Source of the DNA: Palaemon carinicauda
Lineage: Eukaryota > Arthropoda > Malacostraca > Decapoda > Palaemonidae
DNA length: 64,000 nt
Direction: 5' to 3'
Assembly (NCBI RefSeq): GCF_036898095.1
Contig: NC_090746.1
Span: forward strand, 48,890,207 to 48,954,206
Of this stretch, positions 23,261 to 33,257 are shown piece by piece. Within the stretch, counting starts at the first letter, position 1. Each line of letters opens with the position of its first letter. Position numbers and translations under genes: made by a program. A model generated the notes under the pieces. The model was not told where the DNA came from. It did no database searches and saw only the letters and a program-made list of their open reading frames with translations.

Positions 23261-23480
23261 TTTTTAAACATAAAACTTACCCGCTGGTTATATAAGAATG
23301 GCTATAGTCCCTTGGACGCTCCGCAGAAATTCAAAATCTCGTGGCAATCGCAGATATGCCAGGTGTACACTAGCGCCCTGACGGTAGACAGGCCAAACTA
23401 TTCCAACCACTTCAGATCTTCCCTGCGCTCTTGCGAGCAAGAAGTGTTGGAATTCACTCATAATTAACCTGGATTTTAGA
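23261..23480 (+). repeat. Left inverted terminal repeat of DIRS copy E
   Basis: Nearly identical, inverted, to 45571-45760. Its first 45 bases are also complementary to the ICR at 45464-45512. Similar to the left repeat of copy H at 53035. Confidence 0.9.
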
Positions 23481-24190
23481 AGTATTTTGGTGATGTATAC
23501 CTAATTTTTGGGTTCTGTCATTTGCTTATTTGTTTGTTTGATCTGTGATCATGTGTTTATAACTTAAAAGGTAGGATTAGAAATTTTTCAACCTATTTTA
23601 AACCCAACGAAAGCATAATGGCGGGATGTAAACATCTCGTCCATTGATGACGTCACAGCCTTACGACGTAGGCTAAAAGTCTGACTTGCCTTTTTACAAA
23701 GAATGATAAGTGAATACTGTACTTTCTTATGAAGTATTAAGTTATAAATTAAGTTAAAGGATTTTGTTATTTTAAGAAAATTTTGTCCTTTTAATAGGTT
23801 TTCTTTAGATAATCTTCGATCTGTTTTCAAAGAGTAACTAGCGTTCAGTTTATTTATGTTACGCAGTTGTCAGTCTATCGTTACGATGTTACGATTTCTC
23901 TTTGTAGCGATTTTTATGAATAGTACATTTTTCTTTCAAACTCAAGTTTTCAAGTTGTACTATATAAAAGGAACATTTTATTTTGCAATTAATTGGTCCT
24001 TTCAGTATTTTTCTTTAGTCAAAGATTAAAGGAAGTTACAGTTCAGTTAATGTATATACAACGTAGTATTCTTTACAATCGATGTAGCGCACAATTCGGT
24101 GTATCGTTGTTTACTTGTTGGTTTTTGGAATACTAAAATTGTTCGTATATTAATTGTAGATGTTCCAATGGTTACGGGTGGTAATTCACC
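23481..24190. other. Copy E leader followed by unassigned AT-rich sequence
   Basis: 23481-23560 still resembles the leader of copy H (TTTGGTGATGTA words). From about 23600 to 24190 I find no match to copy H and no gene. The expected gag N-terminus of family 3 is absent here and at 37405-37670, so another unidentified element may lie between copy E and copy F. Confidence 0.5.
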
Positions 24191-24545
24191 TTTTTTTTGG
24201 GCTCAGGCCATGTCGTCCTGATGGAAGTTCCTTCATTAGTAGTTTCCTAGGTATATTTGACTACAGTGATATATCCCAGAGAATTTACCAAAGGTATCCA
24301 GAATTCTAACTCCTGGAGCGAATATCCCTTAAAATTTAAAAAGGGATATCGCGTAATATCAGAGGACGTATTCTTGACACGTCTCATAGCTATCTACACC
24401 CCCAATAGCGTTTCCGCTTCGAGGGGAAAAGTGGCAAGAATATAGGAGAGTCGTTAAAGAGGCGACACTCCTACCGTACTGTAAATAGTGCGCCAAATCA
24501 CCACCGCGCGGCGCCACCAAGCCATTCTTTCTCTTGTAGCTTCCT
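24191..24545 (+). repeat. Left inverted terminal repeat of DIRS copy F
   Basis: About 340 bases (24205-24545) are an inverted copy of 37030-37375, including CCATGTCGTCCTGATGGAAG and GGATATATCACTG words. The outermost TTTTTTGGGCTCAGG is instead complementary to the ICR at 36885-36900. Confidence 0.93.
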
Positions 24546-24753
24546 TGACTGGTGTTATCCCATGTTATCTCTCGCTATTTTGGAGTTATTTGTCGCTATG
24601 ATGTCTTCACCAGCCTCATCAGTTTCTGTAAAGTTAAGTAATATCTCTGAATTGTGTAAATGTAAGCTCTTGCCAGTTTTTGCTCTTCGATTGAGATTAA
24701 CGTAACAAGAGCTGTTGCCAGCCGGATGGCGTCATGGACGCGGTCGTTCTTGT

Positions 24754-25007
24754 TGTGACGAGCCGAGAGAGGGTTGTGAACTCAAAGGCAGGATGCAATC
24801 AACTGAGTTATATTGTTATAGAACACTCTCCTTTATATACAAAACCTCAAGGCAAGAGGACATAACAAGTTAACAAGACAGACAATGTTACAGAGGAAAC
24901 AGCAGACATGAATTTTCATGTCCGTTTAGTGCGAGGGAAGAGGGAAGATACAAGCATAATATATGCAAAAGGAATTATGTACAATTTTGTGACACACGGT
25001 TGGTACA
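24754..25007 (-). repeat. 3' LTR of the gypsy element
   Basis: 254 bases, starting TGTGACGAGCCGAGAG on the plus strand and ending GGTTGGTACA; TG...CA ends as usual for LTRs. Nearly identical to 28937-29190. Confidence 0.96.
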
Positions 25008-25020
25008 TGGCTCCCCCCCT
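25008..25020 (-). promoter_or_regulatory. Polypurine tract of the gypsy element
   Basis: On the minus strand AGGGGGGAGCCA directly abuts the 3' LTR, the usual site of plus-strand DNA priming. Confidence 0.85.
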
Positions 25021-25041
25021 AAAAATGACATACTGTACATG

Positions 25042-28000
25042 TTAAATAGGGCGCCCTGATCTGGAGAGGCAAACTGTAGGCGGGTCATCTGGCAGAAGAT
25101 AAGCAGGTTTTAGACGATCAATGGAGACCCAGTCTTCTTTGCCCCGAATGTTTAGTAGGAATGCTTTCGGACTGCGTCGGATCACAAGGAAAGGGCCCGT
25201 GTAAGGGGGCGTTAGTGGTGGCTTGCTAGTGTCGTTGCGCAGGAAGACGTGCGTTGCAGAGTGCAAGTCCGTTGGTATGTGATGCTTCGCTGGGGGCTTG
25301 TAAGTCTGGCGGCACGGAGTAAATTTTCCCACGACGTGACCTATGCGCTGGAGATCGTCGGAGGAGGTTGTAGAAGGAAAAAATTCGGCAGGGACGACCA
25401 ACGGGTTGCCATACATCATTTCAGCTGCCGAGACGTCGAGGGCGTCTTTAGGAGTGGTCCTTAGTCCCAGGAGGACCCAGGGAAGCTGAGTAAACCAGTT
25501 GCAATCCTTGCAGCGGGACATCAAAGCTGCTTTGAGGGTGCGATGAAAACGTTCAACCATTCCATTGGCAGCGGGGTTGTAGGCCGTTGTCTGATGTAGG
25601 GTGATGCCCAGGAGATTCGCTAATGACGTCCACAATTGAGAGGTGAAAGTGGTTCCCCTGTCAGAAGTAATATGCTCAGGGTAACTGAATCTTGAAATCC
25701 ATCCAGAGAGTAAGGCAGATGTACATGAGGCGGACGTTGCAGTTTCCATGGGAATGGCTTCAGGCCAACGAGTGGAGCGGTCGATGACGGTAAACAAGTA
25801 ACGATGTCCTTGTGATGTGGGTAGGGGGCCTACAACGTCAACGTGAATGTGTGCGAAACGACGCTGAGGTTGAGGAAAGGTGCCCACTCCTGAATCCGTG
25901 TGTCGATGTACTTTGGAAGTTTGGCAAGAAGTACAGGCGCGGACCCAATCCTTAGCATCCTTAGAAATGCCGTGCCAAATGAACTTTGCCTTCAGCAGCT
26001 GTGCAGTAGAACGGCACGAGGGATGTGAAAGGCCGTGAATGAAATCAAACACCCGTTGGCGCATGGGAGCAGGAATCCAAGGTTGCGGTCTACCAGTACT
26101 GACGTCACAGAGGAGGGTGGTGTTGGAGTCTTCGAGGGGAAAATCTTCCCAACGGAGGGACGTGCAGGATGTCCTACAAGCTTGATACTCTGGATCCTGT
26201 TGTTGGGCTTCAGCCAGGGCGTTGTAATCCAATCCCAGTTGAACAGCAGCCAATGTGTTTCTTGACAGGGCATCGGCAACGGGATTCATTTTCCCAGGGA
26301 CGTATTGGAGGGTGCAATTGTATTCAGCCACGGCGGAGAGATGTCGGCGTTGACGGGCGGACCAGGCATCAGACTGTCGAGTGAAGGCGTGCACCAGAGG
26401 CATGTGGTCTGTGCAAATGACGAATGGCGTACCTTCTAAGAAATGGCGAAAGTGACGGACAGCCAAGTGCACCGCCAGCAATTCTCGATCGAAGGTAGAA
26501 TAACCCGATTCTGCCTTGGACAGTTTTCTGCTGAAGAAGGCCAATGGGCGGGGCGAGCCTTTGACCACCTGCTCGAGTACTGCACCAATAGCGATGTCGC
26601 TGGCATCGGTGGAGAGAAGGAGAGGGGCGTGTGGGATAGGAAAAGTGAGAGCCGCAGCAGTTGATAGGGCCTTCTTTGCATTGCAGAAGGCTGCTTCTTG
26701 AAGTGGACCCCACTTCATGTCCTTTGGCTTGCCCTTGAGGGAGGCGTAGAGGGGAGCAAGAGTGGCAGCAATGGCTGGCAGAAAACGGTGATAATAGTTG
26801 ATCATGCCCAAGAATTCCTGCAGAGCTTTGACGGTCGAGGGCGCGGGGAAATTCTGAACGGCTGCTACCTTCTCAGGGAGGGGATGGACTCCTTCAGGAG
26901 TGATACGGTGCCCTAAGAACGACACTTCGTTGGCGCCAAAGGTACACTTGTCGTACCGGACTACAAGGCCGTTTTGTTGCAGGCGGTCGAGCACGATGCG
27001 CAGGTGACGGAGGTGTTCCTCTTTTGAGGAGGAGAACACAAGTATGTCGTCCACATAACATACACAGAAAGGGAGGTCCCCTAAGATGCCATCCATGAGA
27101 CGTTGAAACGTTGACCCAGCATTACGAAGGCCAAAACAGGAGTAATTGAAGGTGTATGTACCAAACGGAGTGATGATGGCGGTCTTGGGGATGTCTTCTG
27201 GGTTCATAGGCACCTGATAATACCCCTTCAGGAGGTCGAGCGTAGAGAAAACCTTTGCTTTGTGCAGGTAGGAGGTCACATCGGCAATGTTTGGGATGGG
27301 GTAGTGATCCGGTTCTGTTTGCATGTTCAGGCGCCTGTAATCCCCGCACGGACGGAGGGAGCCGTCTTTCTTCAGAACGATGTGTAAGGGTGACGACCAT
27401 GGGCTGGAGGCCTTTTGGCAAAGGCCCATTTTCTCCATTTCGGCGAACGTCTGTTTGGCGGCTGCCAATCGTTCCGGTGCCAGACGTCTGAATTTTGCGA
27501 AGACTGGGGGTCCCGTCGTCTTGATATGGTGATAAATACAGTGCTTGGCAGGAACCGTGGGCGTTTGGTGAAGTTCTGGACGGAAAACTTCCGGGTACGA
27601 CGTGAGGAGGTGGGCGTAGGCATCCCTGTGTGCGCTGATGTGGAGAGCGAGGTTAGAGGGGGCGGGTTGAAGAGGTGTCGACAAGTACGAGTCTGCGTTG
27701 ACCAATCGTCGGTGGGCGACATCGACCAGAAGGTGGAAATGAGAGAGGAAATCCGCACCGAGGATTGGCATTGTGACGTCAGCAACGAGAAACTTCCAAT
27801 TGAATTTACCGTTTCCGAACGATAATGTGAGGTTCTCGTAACCGTAGGTGGGTATCGCAGATCCGTTGGCAGCTACCAAGCGGACGTCAGCAGATGTAGA
27901 CAGACTACGTCGTGCCTTGAAGAGTTTCCTTAGCAAAAGAGAACGACAAGCACCTGTGTGTACCAAAAATCGCACGCCCGTTCCTGCATCCTGTGAAAAG

Positions 28001-28122
28001 AAAAGATTAGAAACATGGGAGGCCACCGCCACAAGCGATGGCCTACTTACACGTTTTTTGGCCACTGACAATCCTTGGCACATTTCTTCGTGGTTGCCCC
28101 GAATCTGAAGTGGTAGTAGCAA
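25042..28122 (-). CDS. Gypsy pol: protease, RT, RNase H, integrase
   Basis: One open frame of 1026 codons, counted from an ATG; natural expression is more likely by -1 frameshift from gag. Domains: aspartic protease at about residues 45-145, but the catalytic patch reads LVHTGA (residue 55 is His, not Asp), while the later LGADFLSHF patch is normal. RT at about 200-380 has KKDGSLRPCGDYRRLN and the YVDD box at 356-359. RNase H begins LLSTDASDIAIGAVL near 505. Integrase at about 690-950 has the H-H-C-C zinc patch (ending CTSCQ), then HVDVVGP, TSDRGTTF and MVERFHR giving the D-D-E triad. No stops interrupt it. The loss of the protease Asp suggests this copy cannot mature its own proteins. Confidence 0.93.
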   Translation of the reverse strand: MLLPLQIRGNHEEMCQGLSVAKKRVSRPSLVAVASHVSNLFFSQDAGTGVRFLVHTGACRSLLLRKLFKARRSLSTSADVRLVAANGSAIPTYGYENLTLSFGNGKFNWKFLVADVTMPILGADFLSHFHLLVDVAHRRLVNADSYLSTPLQPAPSNLALHISAHRDAYAHLLTSYPEVFRPELHQTPTVPAKHCIYHHIKTTGPPVFAKFRRLAPERLAAAKQTFAEMEKMGLCQKASSPWSSPLHIVLKKDGSLRPCGDYRRLNMQTEPDHYPIPNIADVTSYLHKAKVFSTLDLLKGYYQVPMNPEDIPKTAIITPFGTYTFNYSCFGLRNAGSTFQRLMDGILGDLPFCVCYVDDILVFSSSKEEHLRHLRIVLDRLQQNGLVVRYDKCTFGANEVSFLGHRITPEGVHPLPEKVAAVQNFPAPSTVKALQEFLGMINYYHRFLPAIAATLAPLYASLKGKPKDMKWGPLQEAAFCNAKKALSTAAALTFPIPHAPLLLSTDASDIAIGAVLEQVVKGSPRPLAFFSRKLSKAESGYSTFDRELLAVHLAVRHFRHFLEGTPFVICTDHMPLVHAFTRQSDAWSARQRRHLSAVAEYNCTLQYVPGKMNPVADALSRNTLAAVQLGLDYNALAEAQQQDPEYQACRTSCTSLRWEDFPLEDSNTTLLCDVSTGRPQPWIPAPMRQRVFDFIHGLSHPSCRSTAQLLKAKFIWHGISKDAKDWVRACTSCQTSKVHRHTDSGVGTFPQPQRRFAHIHVDVVGPLPTSQGHRYLFTVIDRSTRWPEAIPMETATSASCTSALLSGWISRFSYPEHITSDRGTTFTSQLWTSLANLLGITLHQTTAYNPAANGMVERFHRTLKAALMSRCKDCNWFTQLPWVLLGLRTTPKDALDVSAAEMMYGNPLVVPAEFFPSTTSSDDLQRIGHVVGKFTPCRQTYKPPAKHHIPTDLHSATHVFLRNDTSKPPLTPPYTGPFLVIRRSPKAFLLNIRGKEDWVSIDRLKPAYLLPDDPPTVCLSRSGRPI

Positions 28123-28862
28123 AACTGCGGCGGATGGGAGGTAGTAAGTGGCTGTAGAAGTCGTTCGTTTGGGCGCGAGCGATTGGTGGGTGGTGGGCGG
28201 CTTTGTCGCCGCTTCGGCACGTCACGGGGTAGGCGTGTATGTCCTACGGCATTCATGTCAGCTTCGGTTGACGTTGAATAGGCATCCTCGTCGTCAGGGG
28301 TGGAGGCGTTGATGGAGGTCTTGAAGTGGCTGTCCATAAGGGCGTCGGCTTTGGTCATCAAGTCCTTTATGGGTAAACTATCGACATCGGGTATGGCAGC
28401 GCGTACAGGTTCGGGTAAACGGCGTATCCAAAGGGCACGAAGTAGGTTCACCTCACGAGGAGAGCCGTCTGCGGCAGGTTGAAGGCGAGCGATACTGGTC
28501 ATTTCCCTGAGGGCAAGCGAAGCCCTTTGGTCCCCCAACGGTTGTTGCGAGAGCTGAAAAAGCTTTGCTATACGGGCGGCTGGCGACGGCGAGTACTGCT
28601 GCAGAAGGTATGTTTTGAGAGCGTCATACGCTATTGGGGTGTCTCCTTGTTCACAAAGCCAGTCGGATATTTCTGGAAAGGTGTCCTTGGGTATCGCCGC
28701 GAGAACATAATCCGCTTTGGTGGTTGAGCGAGTCACGCCCCTGATACGAAAGTGGACTTCTGCGCGCTGAAACCAAGCAAACGCCTCTTCGCTGGCGAAC
28801 GGTGAAAGTTTCAATGGGGCGGCCGCAGCGCCAACTGCTGTAGTAGAGTCCGTCTCCGTCAT
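28047..28862 (-). CDS. Gypsy gag with CHCC zinc patch
   Basis: 271 residues starting at an ATG (28860-28862), just inside the primer-binding site. A helical capsid-like region (about residues 20-190) includes FAWFQRAEVHFRI near the start. A basic region (PKRRQSRPPPTNRSRP) follows. A C-terminal C-x2-H-x9-C-x3-C patch (CYYHFRFGATTKKCAKDC) stands in place of the common CCHC knuckle. The frame ends six codons later. It overlaps pol by 76 bases, and pol is in the -1 frame. Gag forms the particle and binds RNA. It is intact as far as I can see. Confidence 0.9.
   Translation of the reverse strand: MTETDSTTAVGAAAAPLKLSPFASEEAFAWFQRAEVHFRIRGVTRSTTKADYVLAAIPKDTFPEISDWLCEQGDTPIAYDALKTYLLQQYSPSPAARIAKLFQLSQQPLGDQRASLALREMTSIARLQPAADGSPREVNLLRALWIRRLPEPVRAAIPDVDSLPIKDLMTKADALMDSHFKTSINASTPDDEDAYSTSTEADMNAVGHTRLPRDVPKRRQSRPPPTNRSRPNERLLQPLTTSHPPQFCYYHFRFGATTKKCAKDCQWPKNV
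28053..28059 (-). promoter_or_regulatory. -1 ribosomal frameshift heptamer A_AAA_AAC
   Basis: The gag frame reads CCA AAA AAC GTG TAA. The heptamer A AAA AAC is in the right phase (X XXY YYZ), two codons before the gag stop. Slipping one base back continues as AAA CGT GTA AGT AGG, which is the pol frame (KKRVSR). This is a canonical slippery site. A downstream stimulatory structure was not tested. Confidence 0.85.
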
Positions 28863-28918
28863 AGTACCAACGATGGAGGGGCGAGGGAGGTGGGGGTGGA
28901 AGGCAGTGGGAGCGAGTC

Positions 28919-28935
28919 GACTTCCGGGGTCACCA
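28919..28935 (-). promoter_or_regulatory. Primer-binding site of the gypsy element
   Basis: On the minus strand TGGTGACCCCGGAAG begins one base inside the 5' LTR. It starts with TGG, complement of the tRNA CCA end. The first 11 bases look like a tRNA-Trp acceptor complement as I remember it from CsRn1-type elements. Confidence 0.75.
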
Positions 28936-28936
28936 A

Positions 28937-29190
28937 TGTGACGAGCCGAGAGAGGGTTGTGAACTCAAAAGCAGGATGCAATCAACTGAGTTATATTGTT
29001 ATAGAACACTCTCCTTTATATACAAAACCTCAAGGCAACAGGACATAACAAGTTAACAAGACAGACAATGTTACAGAGGAAACAGCAGACATGAATTTTC
29101 ATGTTCGTTTAGTGCGAGGGAAGAGCAAAGACACAAGCATAATATATGCAAAAGAAATTATGTACAATTGTGTGACACACGGTTGGTACA
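28937..29190 (-). repeat. 5' LTR of the gypsy element
   Basis: 254 bases, TG...CA ends, nearly identical to 24754-25007. Flanked outside by TTGT (29191-29194), matching 24750-24753. Confidence 0.96.
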
Positions 29191-31261
29191 TTGTACATTT
29201 AGTTAGCAAGAACGACTTTCCCGGCATTATTTGCTTTAATAACTTTAGCTATTTAGATATTTAGCTAGGGATTTTTGTCATTGTTGTCGTGGATTTGGCT
29301 ATTCATAACCGAGCCTCACGAGTGCTAGGCTTCCTAGCCTAGGCACCTACACACTTCATGCATGATATAACCTTCCTGGTAAAGTTTTATTGAAGCTCAG
29401 GCAATATTTTATACAATTAAGATATTACTGCATAAATTTTTCCTCTTCCAAGATAGTATACAAGAGAGTTTCGGTGAACGATTCTCTATGCTCCTAGACT
29501 TACTAGCCTAGGGGCTTTAGTATACTTTCATACATGTCCCCAATTGCTCTTGTATTGTCTTCTAAGGGGAGACTGACACCTATACCTTTCAAGTCGATGC
29601 TAATCTCTGGACGAGATTTAAAAGCAATTCCCCTCCCCTTTGATCAGCCTAGGCTATCCTCAGTTAGCTTTGCTGTGAACTGAGTTCTGGCAAAGTTTAC
29701 TGGGGTGTTTCATTTCTTTCTCTTAACCACTGAGTCGGTTTTGGAGCTTAGAATGGGACATCAGAGTAAAAGTCTGTGTTAGGCATCTTACTGTCTTGGT
29801 GAAATGATTTCCCAAGTCAGGTTAAGTTGTCTTCACAGGAGGCTAGACCTCCCTAGACCATACATGGAGGTTCTTGTATCACAATTCCTCCTTTCTCGGT
29901 CTAGCAGACAGTCCTGTGCTAGTAGATCTTAGACCGAAGAAATGATTTCTTCCTTGTTTAAGATTTTTGGTACGAAATTCTGTTCTCTTGTGAGATTGTG
30001 TCCTTTGGCCGCTTTCTCACTTGACTAACCCAACCTGGGGAAATGATTTCCCCTACTTGAGGTTACTTTATGAGATCAGAATCCTTCGTTAGGTATTACC
30101 TTACTTATAGGACTTTTACCCCTTCCCCGCTGTCTCTTTTGTGTTGGATGAGCCATCACCCTCCCTGGCCGTCATTCTACATTTGACCCTATGGGTAATC
30201 TATAGAATTGGCCTGAGGTTCCCTGTCAGCTGCCGGCAGGTACCCTCATATTCCTTAGAGTGTTCTCCAGTCCTCCCTTGGACTGCCTTCCGTAGCCCAT
30301 ATGGATGGGATATGGTTGGGGTGAAGCCCGAATATAATTCCCCCTTCCACTTGAACTCTCATTCGGGATGTAGGCCGGCAAGGCTGAGCCTTTGCCTTCC
30401 TCCATCCTCTCTTTCTCTCTGCCTTTCCTTATACTGGGCCGGCCGCCGACAGCTAGTAGCTGTCGTCGGCCATGTTGGGTGTCCGTCGGCCGGCAGTTAC
30501 TCTGCCGCCACTTGCCGTGGGTGTCGCTGATCGACGACCCAACGACAGGGAACATACTATGATCGGCTGCCGGCAACTGAGTTGTCGGCCGGCAGTCGGC
30601 CACCCAAAGTTTACACAATTGCCGCCGGTTGCCGCCAGGTCCTACTTGATAGAGGGATTCTTCGGCTGCCGGCAGGCAGAGCCGCGGTTAGCGACCTGCC
30701 GCCCATTACTTTGAAGACAGTATCTGCTTTCAATAGCCCAGAATAGACCGGCATATGTCGGCAGGCCCGGCATATGCCGGCAAGTCCGGCATGTGCTGGC
30801 AGGCCCGGCATATGCCGGCAAGTCCGGCATGTGCTGGCAGGCCCGGCATGTGCCGGCAGGCCCGGCAGGATTGGCGACATGACACCGCCAGTCAGTGCTG
30901 TAGCCCAAAAGTTTTTTCCAACCTAAAAGTGCTTCATGGGCAGCCAGTTGTGAGACCATCACATTTAGAGAGTGGTTCTCTCTACCATTTAATGGTTATC
31001 ACCCATTAATTTAATCCCCTATATTGAACCTGGAAGATTGTATTAAGAAGACACTTTATATCAAAGGATATTATCTTCCCCTACAAATTCATTAAGAATT
31101 TAATGTTCAATATCGGAGGTCATAGCAATGGGCTGGACAGGAAACATATGTAGGTGTCTTTCCTATTTTTTAGCTTACTCTATCCAAGCTAATATTATTT
31201 AAAATATGTATGCTGAAATCTGAGAATTTCACCGAATACTTATATGCTTTTCTTTCTTTAC
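29191..31261 (+). other. 5' leader of DIRS copy F
   Basis: About 2 kb without a convincing ORF between the LTR element and ORF1, continuous with 24546-24753 once the LTR element is removed. It is T-rich with repeated CTAGGC and ACTTAGTCTAG words, then from about 30430 rich in GCCGGC palindromes. A TTTCTTTACAG acceptor-like site ends at 31261, right before the cysteine-rich ORF1 start. Confidence 0.6.
30436..30880 (+). repeat. GCCGGC-rich palindromic arrays in the copy F leader
   Basis: From 30436 to 30700 GCCGGC, GCCGCC and GTCGGC words recur (for example GTCGGCCGGCAGTTAC). From 30748 to 30870 a regular array alternates CCGGCATATGCCGGCA and CCGGCATGTGCTGGCAGG at 16-20 base spacing. Most units are self-complementary, so the RNA or single strand could fold into serial hairpins. 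Open frames on either strand here are low-complexity artefacts. Confidence 0.9.
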
Positions 31262-33257
31262 AGGAGGAGCATCCCGAGTGCGGGAACAACTTTTGTAGGG
31301 TCCGTAGTAAGAGCTTCTATGGCCATGACGTGTGCAGGACCCATGCTCGCTGCGCAGTCACCAAGGGGGCTCTCAAGTACTGGGACCCACAGGTATGTAC
31401 CGTTTGTGACAAACTAGTGAAAGAGGCTTTTGATGACCAAAAGTCTACTGAGTCTAAGGATGCAGCAAGGGACATGCTGCGAAAATGGGTCAGGGGTTTT
31501 CAGAAGAACACCTCTGGCCCATACCTTCCTAATGAAAGGATGAGGGATTTTCTCTTCCTTAGGGCATCTGCGGATGCAATCATTCCCCAGGCTCAACCTG
31601 AGATCCCCCTACTTCAGATTCCGGTAGAACCTGACGTTTCGGACGCCTTACAGAGCATCCAATTAGAGGACAACATGTCTGTTGTCTCGGAGGAGACAGA
31701 ATAATCGCCTAGTGGAAGAACTGGATCAGGAGAATGACGTACCTCCGGAGGCTGAAGTCGAGAAAACCGAAACGATTTCGGTATCATCAACCACGGTGAC
31801 TGAGCCGGTGCCTTCGACTTCCTCCACTACACCCCAGTTGGATTCCATTACGAGTACGTTGCACTCGCTGCTGTCTATGGTGCAGGACATTCAGAAGAAA
31901 TCGTCCGAAAAAGAAGCTTCTTTTCGGACGGAAAAACATCAGCTAGTTGCATCACGTTTAGCCCCAAAGAAGCTAAACGTCAAGGATCTCCCTGCCTTCT
32001 CTGACGTTAACCCATGGAGGTACGCAGAGCATATGCCAATGTTGGGGGGGAAGATCTTCCTCTCAGAGAAACTGGTCACTGTCCCAGTAGAAGAAATTGA
32101 GTTTTGGCCTAGCAAAGGGGCCTATCCAGATTGCTATGTCCGTTTGAGGACGGAACCTGCATCCAATGAGGAGACAGAGCAGAAGGAGACGATTGTCCTC
32201 GAACTCTCTTAGGTCCAGGCCTTATATACAACCACCTTGAAAGAGAGGGCCTTTACTAGTTCCAAGGTGCCGGCTCTCAGCAAAAAGCACCCGTCCTTTA
32301 TTGCTGACCCCAAACGTGCCTTCCCCTTTATGGACAAAGGGTTTAAGGCAGTCGAGGCAGGGAAACCTTGCCCTACACTGGAGGAGTGTAGACCATTTCT
32401 CTCGTCTTCCCATCAGACAGTAAAGACTGGAAGGATGTCCACAACACCTTCACAGTTGGGAAGCTGGAGGCAGATATCGCTGGACGGCAGTTCAGCGAAG
32501 ACCTCCCGAAGCTGTCAGATTTTCTCCTGCGTAGGGAACAGGAGACTAAAGAACGTCTTGCTGCTTCCATGTCTCTGCAGACTGGCTTAGAGACTATGGC
32601 AAGCATCCCGGACACCCCAGACATGTACATGGTCTTCGCCAAATCTCACTTGGCGACAGTCACCAAGGACTTGTACAATTTTATTAAAGCCAGAAGGGCT
32701 TGTAGAGAGTTCGTGTTCGCCTCTGCTACGGTGAAGCACGAACCAAGGAAGCTGATAGCCTCGAATATCTGGGGAAAAGACCTCTTCCCAAGTGAAGTGG
32801 TCAAAGAGGTCGTGGACAAAGCCGCTATGGAGAATAGGAATCTCCTCTCCTAGTGGGGCTTGTCCTCTAAAAGGAAATCTTCTGCTGATGAGAGTCTCCA
32901 GCCGAAGAATAAATCAAAACGACCAAGAGTGCCCTCTCGGCCAAAGCAACAGCAACAGCTTCCCATGGCCACGGTGCCCCAGACGGTGGCACAACCAACC
33001 ACCACCTTCCAACTGGTGCCCCAAACGCTGGCGACCCAATCGCCTGTGTTCACCCCAGTGTTCGAAAGGCAGTCGACAACCTTTAGGCCGAAGTTTCGAG
33101 GTCACTTTCGAGGATCCTCTAGACGCCCCTTCAGAGGCAGGGCAACAAAGGTGGATGTGGCCAAGGAGGTAAGTCCTCCAACCAGCACTCCAAGTGAGAT
33201 GCTACCGGTAGGAGGGAGACTTCTTCTCCTCCGGGATCGTTGGACCTTCGATCCCTG
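31262..33257 (+). pseudogene. Gag-like ORF1 of DIRS copy F (nearly intact)
   Basis: Starts after the acceptor-like CAG with a Cys/His-rich region (ECGNNFCRVRS, then CRTHARC, then CTVCDKLV) over about 31275-31420. An acidic spacer leads to a frame change near 31690. The next frame (to 32212) holds a PxxSTSSTTP linker and a heptad-like LHSLLSMVQDIQKK. More segments follow at 32237-32560 and 32569-32853, then a single in-frame TAG at 32851-32853. The tail (32860-33257) is basic (KRPRVPSRPKQQQQ; RPKFRGHFRGSSRRPFRGR), similar in style to RNA-binding ends of other DIRS ORF1 products. About four frame breaks in total. Function by analogy only. Confidence 0.75.

Larger units (their letters stand above)
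24754..29190 (-). mobile_element. Ty3/gypsy LTR retrotransposon (CsRn1-like features)
   Basis: A 4437-bp element on the minus strand with 254-bp LTRs, a 4-bp target duplication (TTGT at 24750-24753 and 29191-29194), a polypurine tract, a primer-binding site, gag (28047-28862) and pol (25042-28122) joined by a -1 frameshift signal. No env-like ORF exists. The gag Cys-His pattern, the primer-binding site and pol order (protease, RT, RNase H, integrase) recall the CsRn1 clade as I remember it. It is inserted in the leader of DIRS copy F. LTRs differ at only a handful of positions, so insertion is fairly recent. Confidence 0.95.

Noticed and set aside
25249..27825. Many plus-strand open frames over the gypsy element
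   Set aside because: Antisense shadows of a 1026-codon pol on the minus strand with clear domains.
24754..29190. Endogenous retrovirus with envelope
   Set aside because: No ORF exists between pol and the 3' LTR; only gag and pol are present.
30748..30875. Regular repeats considered as a CRISPR array
   Set aside because: No unique spacers of uniform length, no cas genes, eukaryotic retrotransposon context; units are simple palindromic tandem repeats.
30611..30962. Minus-strand frames with repeated Cys, Arg, His, Met, Pro residues, looking like a metal-binding repeat protein
   Set aside because: They read through the palindromic GCCGGC array in several frames and both strands; a low-complexity artefact.
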